In this document: in pieces, positions 1 to 7,814 of the stretch
How the letters are laid out: each line of letters starts with the position of its first letter
Position numbering within the stretch: the first letter of the stretch is position 1
DNA from: Lachnospiraceae bacterium
Lineage (GTDB): Bacteria; Bacillota; Clostridia; Lachnospirales; Lachnospiraceae
Assembly: GCA_015057425.1 (NCBI GenBank)
Contig: SVEL01000002.1
Location: 174,898-238,897, forward strand
Direction: 5' to 3'
DNA: 64,000 bases
Made by a program: the position numbers and the translations under genes
The notes under the pieces: model-generated
What the model was told of the DNA's origin: nothing
Database searches by the model: none
The model's input: only the letters and a program-made list of their open reading frames with translations

Positions 1-342
1 TGGCAAATTGTCATTATTATATACATGTCCATGAGTTGCAAATATATTTAATCCATCTGCAACAATATATGCATAATCTGCCATCACCGGGAAATCAAGA
101 ACCATCTGGTCTACTTCTGCTTCACAGTTACCTCTTACACAGAGAACCTTATCGCTTATTCCGTTTAACATCTCAATAACCTTCTTAGGCGCATAGTCTC
201 TCGGCAAATCATTTCTTGGTCCGTGATATAATAAATCTCCAAGTAATACTAACCTGTCAGGATTTTCAATTTCCATAGCTCTTATAAGCTTATCACAATA
301 ATAAGCCGAACCATGAATATCCGAAGCTACCATTAATTTCAT
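1..342 (-). CDS. yfcE: YfcE-type metallophosphoesterase (3' end cut by window edge)
   Basis: Reading the minus strand from ATG at 342 gives 114 open codons that run off the window start. Calcineurin-like phosphoesterase metal motifs appear in order: SDIHG (residues 7-11), GDLLYHGPR in the 30s-40s, GNCE near residue 70, and THGHVYN near the cut end. This matches the small YfcE/MJ0936 phosphodiesterases of about 180 residues, so roughly 70 residues and the last metal histidine are missing. YfcE enzymes hydrolyse phosphodiester model substrates with Mn; the physiological substrate is not settled. The start follows the MraY-like stop by 48 nt, suggesting one transcript with leuS. Family confident, exact substrate unknown. 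Confidence 0.85.
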   Translation of the reverse strand, partial: MKLMVASDIHGSAYYCDKLIRAMEIENPDRLVLLGDLLYHGPRNDLPRDYAPKKVIEMLNGISDKVLCVRGNCEAEVDQMVLDFPVMADYAYIVADGLNIFATHGHVYNNDNLP

Positions 343-390
343 ACTAATCTCCATTTCAAAGTGTTTTTTAACACAATGTCATCACTACAC

Positions 391-1353
391 TTAATAAACC
401 ATATATATGGCGATTGCAGATACAACTATCTGTATAATTGCAAATCTGAAAACTGCCTGTGTGTTTGACCAATCCTTAACTTTTCTCACATGGTCATGAA
501 GTGGTGTTCTCGTATTTTTAAGAATACTAATCTTAAGAAATCTCTTTAAAAATACCTTAACAAGTCCAAGCCCGCCATCAAGTATAAGTACTATTGCAAC
601 AGGAATATATAAAAGAGGTCTTCCTGTCTTAAGTACTGCAATTGCTATAAAAAGTCCCATTGCTCTCGAGCCTGCATCACCCATCATAAGCATACTCGGT
701 GTTGCATTAAACCACAGATAGCCCAGAATACACACTACAAAAATAACAGTAATAACATTAAAATCCTTACTCTGCTTAAGAACCATATTAATTACAAATA
801 TAGTCATAAGCGAAATAATCGTAAGTGTTCCTGACAATCCGTCCACACCGTCTGCACAGTTTGTTACATTGATAGATGCAAATACAAGAATTACCGTAAG
901 TATGGCAAATAACCACGTTGGCACCGTCACTGTCTGATTTGTAACAGATAATACTATTTCATTTGAATTGTAATTCAAAAATGTTATTGCCACAAATATA
1001 GCAATTATAAGGTCAAAAATAGCCTTTTTATACTCGCCCCAAGGTGTCTTTGCACAATCATCTAAAAATCCTGTCATCATAGCTGCCGCAACAAGAATAA
1101 TGTAAATTATAAGCTCATTATTTAATCTTGCAAATGCTACCGTTGACACAATAAATGCAATAACAAATATAAATCCTGCGCCTCTCGGCTTTCCTGCCGA
1201 CTTAGCACCGTCATGGGCAAATTCTCTACCCTGATCTCTCGGCAGAAACTTTCCTGCTACAGCAAGAAGTATACATGTAAGCAAAAAGGCTACCATTGCA
1301 CCAAAAAAAGTAATGTGTTTAGTTGATAAATCTGATATTAATAAATTAATCAC
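391..1353 (-). CDS. MraY/WecA-family glycosyl-1-phosphate transferase
   Basis: Polytopic membrane protein (about ten hydrophobic segments) with phospho-N-acetylmuramoyl-pentapeptide transferase signatures. In numbering from the upstream ATG at 1380: FLDDCAK (DD at 107-108), NVTNCADGVDGLSG (171-184), MGDAGSRAMG (233-242) and a C-terminal PLHDHVRK (293-300) in place of MraY's PxHHHFE. I place the start at GTG 1353 because GGAG sits 5 nt upstream, whereas the ATG at 1380 has no Shine-Dalgarno; this gives 320 residues, normal for MraY. MraY transfers phospho-MurNAc-pentapeptide to undecaprenyl phosphate at the inner membrane face. It is not in a dcw cluster here but between yfcE and leuS. It could be the cell's MraY or a paralogue for another polymer. 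Confidence 0.8.
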   Translation of the reverse strand: MINLLISDLSTKHITFFGAMVAFLLTCILLAVAGKFLPRDQGREFAHDGAKSAGKPRGAGFIFVIAFIVSTVAFARLNNELIIYIILVAAAMMTGFLDDCAKTPWGEYKKAIFDLIIAIFVAITFLNYNSNEIVLSVTNQTVTVPTWLFAILTVILVFASINVTNCADGVDGLSGTLTIISLMTIFVINMVLKQSKDFNVITVIFVVCILGYLWFNATPSMLMMGDAGSRAMGLFIAIAVLKTGRPLLYIPVAIVLILDGGLGLVKVFLKRFLKISILKNTRTPLHDHVRKVKDWSNTQAVFRFAIIQIVVSAIAIYMVY

Positions 1354-1407
1354 TATGTCTCCATTCCGAAAACGTATCATACATTTTCATACATAATCGT
1401 TCTAAAC

Positions 1408-3831
1408 TTATTTTACTACGATATTAATAATCTTACCTTTTACATAGATTTCTTTTACTACTGTTTTTCCATCAACTGCCGATTTAACCGAAGGCACTTC
1501 CTTTGCCTTTGCAATAGCATTTTCATTTGATTCATCTACTGAAAGTTCAACAGTTCCTTTTAACTTACCGTTAACCTGTACACCTATTGTAACAGTATCT
1601 TCCACTAAAGCCGCTTCATCAAATACAGGCCATGGTTCATAAGCTATAGTATTGTCATGACCCAATATCTGCCATAATTCTTCACCTACATGTGGGCAAA
1701 TACATGATAACATCTTTACAAAGCCTTCTGCATATTCTCTCGGACATTTGCCTGCTTTGTAAGCAGCATTCATGAAAATCATCATCTGGCTTATAGCTGT
1801 ATTAAAGCCTAACTGTTCAAAGTCTGATGTAACCTTTTTAACTGTCTGATGATATACCTTAGTCAAAGTATCATCATTATCATTAATAATATTCTCTTCG
1901 TTTACGAAAAATGTCCATACACGATTAATAAATTTTCTTGCTCCGTCTACACCGCTTGGATTCCATGGTTTTGATACCTCTAATGGTCCCATAAACATTT
2001 CATAAAGTCTAAGTGTATCTGCACCGTAATCGCGAACAATATCACTTGGGTTTATTACAAACTCAGGGAAACGTTTACCCATCTTAATACCATTTTCTCC
2101 GAGAATCATTCCCTGATGAACAAGTTTCTTAAATGGTTCACTTACAGGTGAAAGACCTTTATCATATAAATAACGGTTCCAAATTCTTGAATAGATAAGA
2201 TGTCCTACTGCATGTTCAGGTCCGCCTACGTAAAGGTCTACAGGCAACCAGTGCTTAAGCAATTCCTGATTTGCAAACTCTTTGTCATTATTCGGATCAA
2301 TATATCTCATATAATACCAGCTTGAACCTGCACTACCAGGCATTGTAGATGTTTCTCTTACACCCTTAACGCCATCTTTATCATACTGCTTCCAATCTGT
2401 AGCATTTTCAAGTGGTGCCTTACCGTTCTTTCCCTTGTAATCATCTAATTCAGGAAGAACAAGCGGTAACTCTTCGTCACTTAATACATGGATGCTTCCG
2501 TCTTCACAATGTACTACAGGAACCGGTTCACCCCAGTAACGCTGTCTTGCAAATATCCATTCACGGAAGTGATAATTTACTGTTTTACGTGCAACACCCT
2601 GTTTAACAAGCTTATCTGTAATTGCTTCTTTAGCTTCTTCTACTGTAAGACCTGTAAATTCTTCTGAATTTAAAAGTTTGCAGCCCTTACCAAGGTATTC
2701 TTTCTTTTCAAATGCCTTTTCACTTACATCTGCACCATCAATTACCTGAATCATAGGTATATTATGTGCTATCGCATATTCGAAGTCTCTCTGGTCATGT
2801 GAAGGTACTGCCATAACCGCACCTGTACCATAGCTTGCAAGAACGAAGTCACCGATAAAAAGCGGAACTTCCTTACCATTTACAGGATTAATTGCATAGA
2901 TTCCCTTTAATATACATCCTGTCTTAGTCTTGTTAAGCTCAGTACGGTCCATATCGTTTTTCTTTAATGTTTCATCGATATATGCCTGAACTTCTTCTTT
3001 ATTTTCAATTCTTGGCATTAAATCCTTTACAATCTGTCCGTCCGGAGCCAATACCATAAATGTAATACCGTAAATTGTTTCGATACATGTTGTGTAAATC
3101 GAGAATTTTCCACCACCGACAATGTCAAAATCAACTTCTACACCTTCAGACTTACCGATCCAGTTTCTCTGAATATCCTTTGTTGATTCCGGCCAATCGA
3201 TTTCATTTAATCCGTCTAAAAGTTTTTCTGCAAAAGCAGGCTGGTCTATTACCCACTGTTTCATATTCTTTCTGATAACAGGGAAACCGCCTCTTTCAGA
3301 CTTGCCGTCTATAACTTCATCATTTGACAATACTGTACCAAGCTCTTCACACCAGTTTACAGGCATATCAATGTACTTTGCATATCCGTCAAGGTAAAGC
3401 TGTTTGAAAATCCACTGTGTCCACTTATAAAAGCTTTCATCACTTGTAGCAATCATCTTTGACCAGTCATAATCAAAGCCTAACTCTCTTAACTGTTTTG
3501 AGAATGTTTCAATATTATCCTGTGTAAATCCGTTTGGATGATTTCCTGTATTAACAGCGTACTGTTCTGCCGGCAAACCAAATGAATCATATCCCATCGG
3601 ATGTAATACATTATATCCCTGCATACGTTTCATTCTTGACATAATGTCTGTAGCTGTGTATCCTTCCGGATGTCCTGCGTGTAAACCTACACCTGAAGGA
3701 TATGGGAACATATCAAGAGCATAGTATTTTGGCTTGCTAAAATCCCATACGTCTGTCTTGAATGTTTCATTTTCACTCCAATAATTCTGCCATTTTTTCT
3801 CAATCTCGCTGTGATTGTATAACTTTTCCAT
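1408..3831 (-). CDS. leuS: leucyl-tRNA synthetase
   Basis: 807 residues, normal for bacterial LeuRS. The class I HIGH motif is HAGH (51-54) inside PYPSGVGLHAGHPEGY. The CP1 editing domain follows (about 220-410), then the PYWGEP-like catalytic core and an anticodon-binding C-terminal part. The KMSKS loop reads KMGKR (583-587), so the second conserved lysine is arginine and the first serine is glycine. It charges tRNA-Leu and edits misacylated species in the cytoplasm. The start ATG has an AAAGGACG ribosome site. Expression is governed by a T-box leader ending about 235 nt upstream, with a large palindrome between. Confidence 0.97.
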   Translation of the reverse strand: MEKLYNHSEIEKKWQNYWSENETFKTDVWDFSKPKYYALDMFPYPSGVGLHAGHPEGYTATDIMSRMKRMQGYNVLHPMGYDSFGLPAEQYAVNTGNHPNGFTQDNIETFSKQLRELGFDYDWSKMIATSDESFYKWTQWIFKQLYLDGYAKYIDMPVNWCEELGTVLSNDEVIDGKSERGGFPVIRKNMKQWVIDQPAFAEKLLDGLNEIDWPESTKDIQRNWIGKSEGVEVDFDIVGGGKFSIYTTCIETIYGITFMVLAPDGQIVKDLMPRIENKEEVQAYIDETLKKNDMDRTELNKTKTGCILKGIYAINPVNGKEVPLFIGDFVLASYGTGAVMAVPSHDQRDFEYAIAHNIPMIQVIDGADVSEKAFEKKEYLGKGCKLLNSEEFTGLTVEEAKEAITDKLVKQGVARKTVNYHFREWIFARQRYWGEPVPVVHCEDGSIHVLSDEELPLVLPELDDYKGKNGKAPLENATDWKQYDKDGVKGVRETSTMPGSAGSSWYYMRYIDPNNDKEFANQELLKHWLPVDLYVGGPEHAVGHLIYSRIWNRYLYDKGLSPVSEPFKKLVHQGMILGENGIKMGKRFPEFVINPSDIVRDYGADTLRLYEMFMGPLEVSKPWNPSGVDGARKFINRVWTFFVNEENIINDNDDTLTKVYHQTVKKVTSDFEQLGFNTAISQMMIFMNAAYKAGKCPREYAEGFVKMLSCICPHVGEELWQILGHDNTIAYEPWPVFDEAALVEDTVTIGVQVNGKLKGTVELSVDESNENAIAKAKEVPSVKSAVDGKTVVKEIYVKGKIINIVVK

Positions 3832-3859
3832 CTTCTTCGTCCTTTCTATCTTTCTCCGC

Positions 3860-4076
3860 GAGGCTTTTAGTTTTTTCTATTTGCTATCTACTTTTTTATT
3901 TGTATAATTTAACATATCCCTCTCGGCACGTTTGCACTATGTTACGCACGCAACGGACACATAACGTCCTGCTAACGCACGACGCAAGTGCCGGCGGCTC
4001 CACAATGCCTCAAGTGATAATGTTAAATTATATAACCAAATACTCTATATAACAAATAGAAAAAACTAAAAGCCTC
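3860..4076. repeat. ~217-bp imperfect palindrome in the leuS leader
   Basis: The arm 3860-3883 is the exact reverse complement of 4053-4076 (24 nt, beginning GAGGCTTTTAG), and one mismatch later pairing resumes. A second arm pair, 3905-3916 with 4019-4031, matches over about 12-13 nt of AT-rich sequence. The core 3918-4017 is clearly more GC-rich than the flanks and has its own pairings: CGGCAC near 3924 with GTGCCG near 3988, and GGAC with GTCC around 3955-3968. The right arm abuts and includes the 3' strand and U-tract of the T-box terminator. No ORF with a ribosome site is seen inside. It may be a small non-autonomous palindromic element or a structured leader segment. Confidence 0.75.
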
Positions 4077-4348
4077 CGTCTCTAAATTAGAGACGGAGGC
4101 CAAAACCTTCGCGGTACCACTCTGATTCATCCATATAATGAATATAATTGGATGCACTTAATATCTTTAACGGAACTACCCGCTTTCGACTACACATACC
4201 TGCAAAAATCCGGCAGGAACTTCACCGAAAGAACTCAAAGGCGAGTTGGGAGCTTTGGTTACTGTCTCGCACCTTACGACAGTTCTCTTGAAACCTAAGT
4301 ACTCTTAATACTCCTTTTCACAGTCTTATTTATTTAGATAATTTCAAC
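4068..4348 (-). ncRNA. T-box riboswitch (leucine, controls leuS)
   Basis: On the minus strand the T-box sequence AGAGTGGTACCGCG lies at 4106-4123, followed by an intrinsic terminator: a perfect 12-bp stem (4072-4083 with 4089-4100) and a U-run. T-box RNAs bind uncharged cognate tRNA, which stabilises the antiterminator; the partner here is inferred to be tRNA-Leu because leuS is the next gene. The 5' end is placed from the promoter at 4355-4383. I did not resolve the specifier codon by eye. Confidence 0.93.
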
Positions 4349-4354
4349 ACATCT

Positions 4355-4383
4355 AATATAAACAGATTGCAAAGTTTTGTCAA
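4355..4383 (-). promoter_or_regulatory. sigma-A promoter of the leuS T-box transcript
   Basis: Minus strand -35 TTGACA (4378-4383), exact 17-nt spacer, -10 TATATT (4355-4360). This puts transcription start near 4348, directly ahead of T-box stem I. Confidence 0.8.
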
Positions 4384-4445
4384 GGGCAGTTGCAAAAGAA
4401 TTTAGATTATCATTAATTCGTTTTTCCAAACATTTTATATAAAAT

Positions 4446-4610
4446 TTATATGTCACTTGTATATTTCTTTTCCAATCTGTCACAAACAGAATTAAAATCT
4501 TTAGTTTTTCCTTCTTTTATTTGTTCTATTCCCGCCAACACCATTTTTCTTATTTCTTCCTGTTCATTGGCTAAAACATTCAAACAATCTTCTCTTACAG
4601 ATGTTTCCAT
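4446..4610 (-). CDS. 54-residue antitoxin-like protein, no partner seen
   Basis: ATG at 4610 with ribosome site AAAGGGTG, ending at TAA 4446. The C-terminal half, IKEGKTKDFNSVCDRL (31-46) followed by EKKY, resembles the toxin-binding tail of short RelB/ParD/Phd-like antitoxins, in which a helix ends in '(A/E)GxxxxFxxVxxxLExKY'. There is no evident DNA-binding domain. Antitoxin genes normally precede a toxin gene, but the next thing downstream is the leuS T-box promoter and there is no toxin ORF on either side. The 62-codon ORF on the opposite strand has no ribosome site. Function is inferred from weak similarity only. Confidence 0.6.
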   Translation of the reverse strand: METSVREDCLNVLANEQEEIRKMVLAGIEQIKEGKTKDFNSVCDRLEKKYTSDI

Positions 4611-4779
4611 TATAATCACCCTTTCATTCTTTATCTAATATAGCCAGTACATTAAATTAATTATTTATATCCCGCAAAGTAAAGTGATTTTCCACTTATA
4701 TTTATTTTATAATACTTCATAAAAATAGTCAACACAAACTTTTTGTGACATTAGTTAATTTGTATCACAGTTATTATTT

Positions 4780-6423
4780 TTACTCAACATCTGTAAAAAT
4801 CATCTGGAACACGCCTTTTTTCTGTCTTTCGGATAATGGTTTTAAAACTCCCTGTTCCACAAGCTCATCTAAAACCATAATTCTGTTAATTTCTACCTGT
4901 GAATATGCTTCTAACAATGCATGCATACGTTTTGGATAATATGGTTTCTGAATTTCTACCTTTTCATCACATTTTTTAATAATGTAGTCAAGAAGTCCTT
5001 CCGGTAGTTTAGGAAGCACTTTGTCGATTGCATTATTCCAAGCATAATCTTTATTATCTTCTTCCTTCTCTACCTTTACTTTAACTACGTTTAATTCATC
5101 ATTATGACCGCTATTATAAATCAAGCCTCTGTCGTACAATCTTGCATATTTTTCAACTACTGCTTCGTTTTTCGGAAGCTTTCCTGCAAGATAAAGATAT
5201 AAATTATCGTAGTCGCTGTCCAGATTGTCCTCCCAACCATTTTCTCTTGAATCAATATTGGTTGATATTGACCAGCTTTGAAGCAATCCTTTGCTTGAAC
5301 TTCTTATCATATCTCCACATATGTAATAATGTGTTTCTCTTTCGTTGGCAAGACCCAGCTTTTCAACCTCTTCATTGTAAACATGTGCAAAAGCAATATA
5401 TTCTCCGCCATCTTTTCTCTTAATCATATAATTCTCGCGCTTAAGATACTTTTTATCATTGGTGCCACACTGTAACTTACTTAACACATATGGCACAAGT
5501 GACCATAAAAAGTAATTAAAATCATCTTCAGGTATGGAAATACCATACTTATAATCCTTAAATTTTTCTATCAGAAGAGGTATATACTCTTTGCTGACCT
5601 TACGGGCAATCTCCTTATCAATTTCTCCGCATTTTTTCATTGCTTCTGCTGATATATCTGTAATAAATACATTTGAAATGTATTTATTACCCGGCATTTT
5701 CTCCAAAAAGCCCCATTCCTCAAGATATTCTACTTCATCTTCCACATATACCGGTGTAATTCCCATAGCCTCAGCTATTTCTTCCACAGTTTTCGGCTCG
5801 TAATATGTGGTATAAACAATATTCTTTCTTAATCTGCTATTAAGAAAAACATTGGTATCTCCCATATATCCGTTAGTTCCGTCATGTCCCATTCTGCTAA
5901 AATCAATTGGCTCTATTGATAAATTATGTGTTCTCATCTTTTTCATACCTTCCTTAATCAACTTCTTTGCATCTGAAAGATGCCATTTCACTGTACCTGA
6001 AGGAATTCCTAATTCTTCTGAAATCTGAGATATTTTCTTATTATCATAATAATGCATTATGATAATCTGTCTGTGAAGCTTACAAAGCCATGCCAATTCC
6101 TTTTTCAAAGCGTATAATTCTTCCTGTTTTACTATTTCATGTTCCACATTACAATCACCTTCAAGATCTATTTGATCAATATCAGCATTTTTGTGATTCA
6201 CACGCTCATTTACATACTTTGCATAGACATTAGATGCTATTTTGTACATATAACCTTCCCAGTTATAGATATTTTCCACACTGCGAAGAGTAATATATGC
6301 TTCACATACAATTCTTGATGACAATTCCTCTGCTTCATCAATACTTGCTGTTTTTGCTAACGCAAATCCGAAATATTTTGTCCGGAATTTTTCAATCATT
6401 TCATCTGCAAATTTCTTATCCAT
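4780..6423 (-). CDS. ECF-like sigma-70 family factor with long C-terminal extension
   Basis: 547 residues from ATG 6423, chosen because GGAGG lies 5 nt upstream. The longer frame to 6654 would translate the palindrome cluster and is rejected. Residues about 5-75 look like sigma region 2 (NWEGYMYKIASNVYAKYV at 54-71). Residues 105-160 are a region 4 helix-turn-helix (ISQISEELGIPSGTVKWHL at 131-149). Residues 196-250 look like a winged helix (KTVEEIAEAMGITPVYVEDE). The remaining ~290 residues match no domain I recognise. Typical ECF factors are about 170-200 residues. No anti-sigma gene is adjacent; the C-terminal part may itself sense or regulate (inference). Confidence 0.8.
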   Translation of the reverse strand: MDKKFADEMIEKFRTKYFGFALAKTASIDEAEELSSRIVCEAYITLRSVENIYNWEGYMYKIASNVYAKYVNERVNHKNADIDQIDLEGDCNVEHEIVKQEELYALKKELAWLCKLHRQIIIMHYYDNKKISQISEELGIPSGTVKWHLSDAKKLIKEGMKKMRTHNLSIEPIDFSRMGHDGTNGYMGDTNVFLNSRLRKNIVYTTYYEPKTVEEIAEAMGITPVYVEDEVEYLEEWGFLEKMPGNKYISNVFITDISAEAMKKCGEIDKEIARKVSKEYIPLLIEKFKDYKYGISIPEDDFNYFLWSLVPYVLSKLQCGTNDKKYLKRENYMIKRKDGGEYIAFAHVYNEEVEKLGLANERETHYYICGDMIRSSSKGLLQSWSISTNIDSRENGWEDNLDSDYDNLYLYLAGKLPKNEAVVEKYARLYDRGLIYNSGHNDELNVVKVKVEKEEDNKDYAWNNAIDKVLPKLPEGLLDYIIKKCDEKVEIQKPYYPKRMHALLEAYSQVEINRIMVLDELVEQGVLKPLSERQKKGVFQMIFTDVE

Positions 6424-6500
6424 CTGTTCCTCCATTTTGAAAGCTTTCATATATACAGTGGAAGTTTTTTTAAAAAGGTTGGAAATTTTATTACAAGAAA

Positions 6501-6620
6501 GAATCTCGCTTGCGAGATTCTCCGCGCCCGAGCGGTATTGCGCAGCAATAAAATACCACTCCGCGAGGTGCGCATCCTCAGCGGAGCGCTTTTTATGTGA
6601 TAGGAATTTCCTATCACATA
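6501..6620. repeat. cluster of four inverted repeats
   Basis: Four palindromes lie end to end. GAATCTCGC and GCGAGATTC (6501-6520) form a 9-bp stem with a 2-nt loop. GGTATT...AATACC spans about 6534-6556. CTCCGC...GCGGAG spans about 6559-6586. A perfect 32-bp palindrome, TTTTATGTGATAGGAA followed by its reverse complement, lies around 6589-6620. The GC-rich middle contrasts with the AT-rich flanks. It sits between the hlyIII-type gene terminator and the sigma gene ribosome site. One part recurs at 25518-25554. Confidence 0.75.
6517..6553. repeat. 37-nt dispersed repeat, copy A
   Basis: The segment containing TCTCCGCGCCCGAGCGG and ending in GCAATAAAA matches 25518-25554 at 31 of 37 positions. 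All six differences are transitions, with G or C here and A or T in the other copy. Confidence 0.7.
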
Positions 6621-6650
6621 AAAAAGTGTGATTATTAAAATCACACTTTC
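6618..6650 (-). terminator. intrinsic terminator of the hemolysin-III-type gene
   Basis: On the minus strand AAAGTGTGA, a short AT loop, then TCACACTTTTTTA, starting 4 nt after the stop codon at 6654. Confidence 0.8.
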
Positions 6651-6653
6651 TCA

Positions 6654-7598
6654 CTATAAAACATACAAATATATACTAAAGAACTGTAGTATACTTCCGC
6701 CAAGTACAAAGAAATGCCATACAGAATGGACATATTTCACTTTACTTCCGATACCGTAAACTATTGCACCAAGAGTATACACAACTCCGCCTGCTGCAAC
6801 AAGTATAACACCATTCATCGGTACCGCCTGTATCAAGTCACCTATTTTAAATATAATAAGCCAGCCAAGTGCAATATATGCTATCATTGAAAACACTTTA
6901 AATTTTTCAACATTTACAGCGTTAAGAACAATTCCAAGTATTGATATTCCCCATACAAGTCCAAATATAATCCATCCTGTTTTTTCATCCAATGAAACAA
7001 GAGTATACGGAGTATATGTTCCGGCTATCAATAAAAATATACAACAATGATCAAGCACTCTGAACACTCTCTTTGCCTTGTTAACTTTTAAACTGTGATA
7101 AAGCGTTGAGTTTAAATACATAATTATCATAGACGCTCCGTATATAACACTACTTACAACACCTACGGTACTTCCGTGTGATGCAGCCATTATAATACAA
7201 AGCACAAGTGCCGTTACTCCGAACAAAACACCAAGTCCATGAGAAATAGAACTGATAAGTTCTTCACCTAATGAGTATTTAGGAATTGGAATTCTTGATG
7301 GTTTTACTGTTTTTTTTTTGGATTTTTTCTGTTTAGGAATTATTTCGTCAACTTTAGCCTTTAATACGCGAAGAACACTTTTGTACTCTTCCTCATCAAC
7401 ATATCCATATTCCCTTTTAGCTTTCAAAAGCTTTTTCTGTCTTTTTGTTTCTACTTTATATGTTTTTTTATCAAACTTTTCTTCTGCTTTGACTGCCTTT
7501 TTATTATATTTTTCTTCAATCTTCTGAGTCTGTTCCTCAAATCTTTCGCTTACCTCAATCTGTTCACCTGTAACCATAGCCTTTACTGCCTGTGCCAT
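6654..7598 (-). CDS. hemolysin III (YqfA/PAQR) family membrane protein with N-terminal coiled coil
   Basis: 314 residues. Residues about 110-314 are a seven-TM Hly-III domain: EELISSISHGLG, STLYHS, RVLDHCCIFLLIAGTYTP and HSVWHFFVLGGS supply the conserved Ser, Asp and His ligands of the PAQR metal site. Standard bacterial members are about 210-220 residues. Here about 105 extra N-terminal residues are very rich in Lys and Glu and look like a long charged helix or coiled coil (residues 15-70), followed by a KKSKKK basic stretch. The start has GGGAGA upstream. Family members are linked to membrane stress and adiponectin-receptor-like hydrolase activity; the role here is unknown. It has its own promoter and terminator. 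Confidence 0.9.
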   Translation of the reverse strand: MAQAVKAMVTGEQIEVSERFEEQTQKIEEKYNKKAVKAEEKFDKKTYKVETKRQKKLLKAKREYGYVDEEEYKSVLRVLKAKVDEIIPKQKKSKKKTVKPSRIPIPKYSLGEELISSISHGLGVLFGVTALVLCIIMAASHGSTVGVVSSVIYGASMIIMYLNSTLYHSLKVNKAKRVFRVLDHCCIFLLIAGTYTPYTLVSLDEKTGWIIFGLVWGISILGIVLNAVNVEKFKVFSMIAYIALGWLIIFKIGDLIQAVPMNGVILVAAGGVVYTLGAIVYGIGSKVKYVHSVWHFFVLGGSILQFFSIYLYVL

Positions 7599-7661
7599 AC
7601 AATTCTCTCCCTTCTGAGCATATTATTTATTCTAACATTTCACTATGTAGTTTTCAATACT

Positions 7662-7690
7662 ATGTTACAACGTGATAATGTTTTTGTCAA
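7662..7690 (-). promoter_or_regulatory. sigma-A promoter of the hemolysin-III-type gene
   Basis: Minus strand -35 TTGACA (7685-7690), 17-nt spacer, -10 TAACAT (7662-7667), about 65 nt before the start codon. Confidence 0.7.
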
Positions 7691-7746
7691 TATAATTTAT
7701 ATAATTATTCTATATAATTATAACCTGATAATCTTATAATTTACAA

Positions 7747-7785
7747 AACCCCAAGCATATTATTTTCAATATGCCTGAGGTTCTT
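7747..7785 (-). terminator. intrinsic terminator after aroA
   Basis: On the minus strand CCTCAGGCATATT, loop GAAA, AATATGCTTGGGG, then TTTTG; about 30 nt after the aroA stop. Confidence 0.75.
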
Positions 7786-7814
7786 ATTAAAGCTATTACA
7801 AAATACTATAATTT

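Noticed and set aside
3762..4052. 96-codon plus-strand ORF over the leuS start and palindrome
   Set aside because: It is an accident of the palindrome and the leuS antisense; composition is not protein-like.
4450..4638. 62-codon plus-strand ORF opposite the antitoxin-like gene
   Set aside because: No ribosome site and its complement has a better start and a family-like sequence.
6447..6654. N-terminal extension of the sigma factor, and an overlapping 65-codon frame
   Set aside because: Both would translate the stacked palindromes; the ATG at 6423 has an ideal GGAGG at 5 nt, so the region is leader, not coding.
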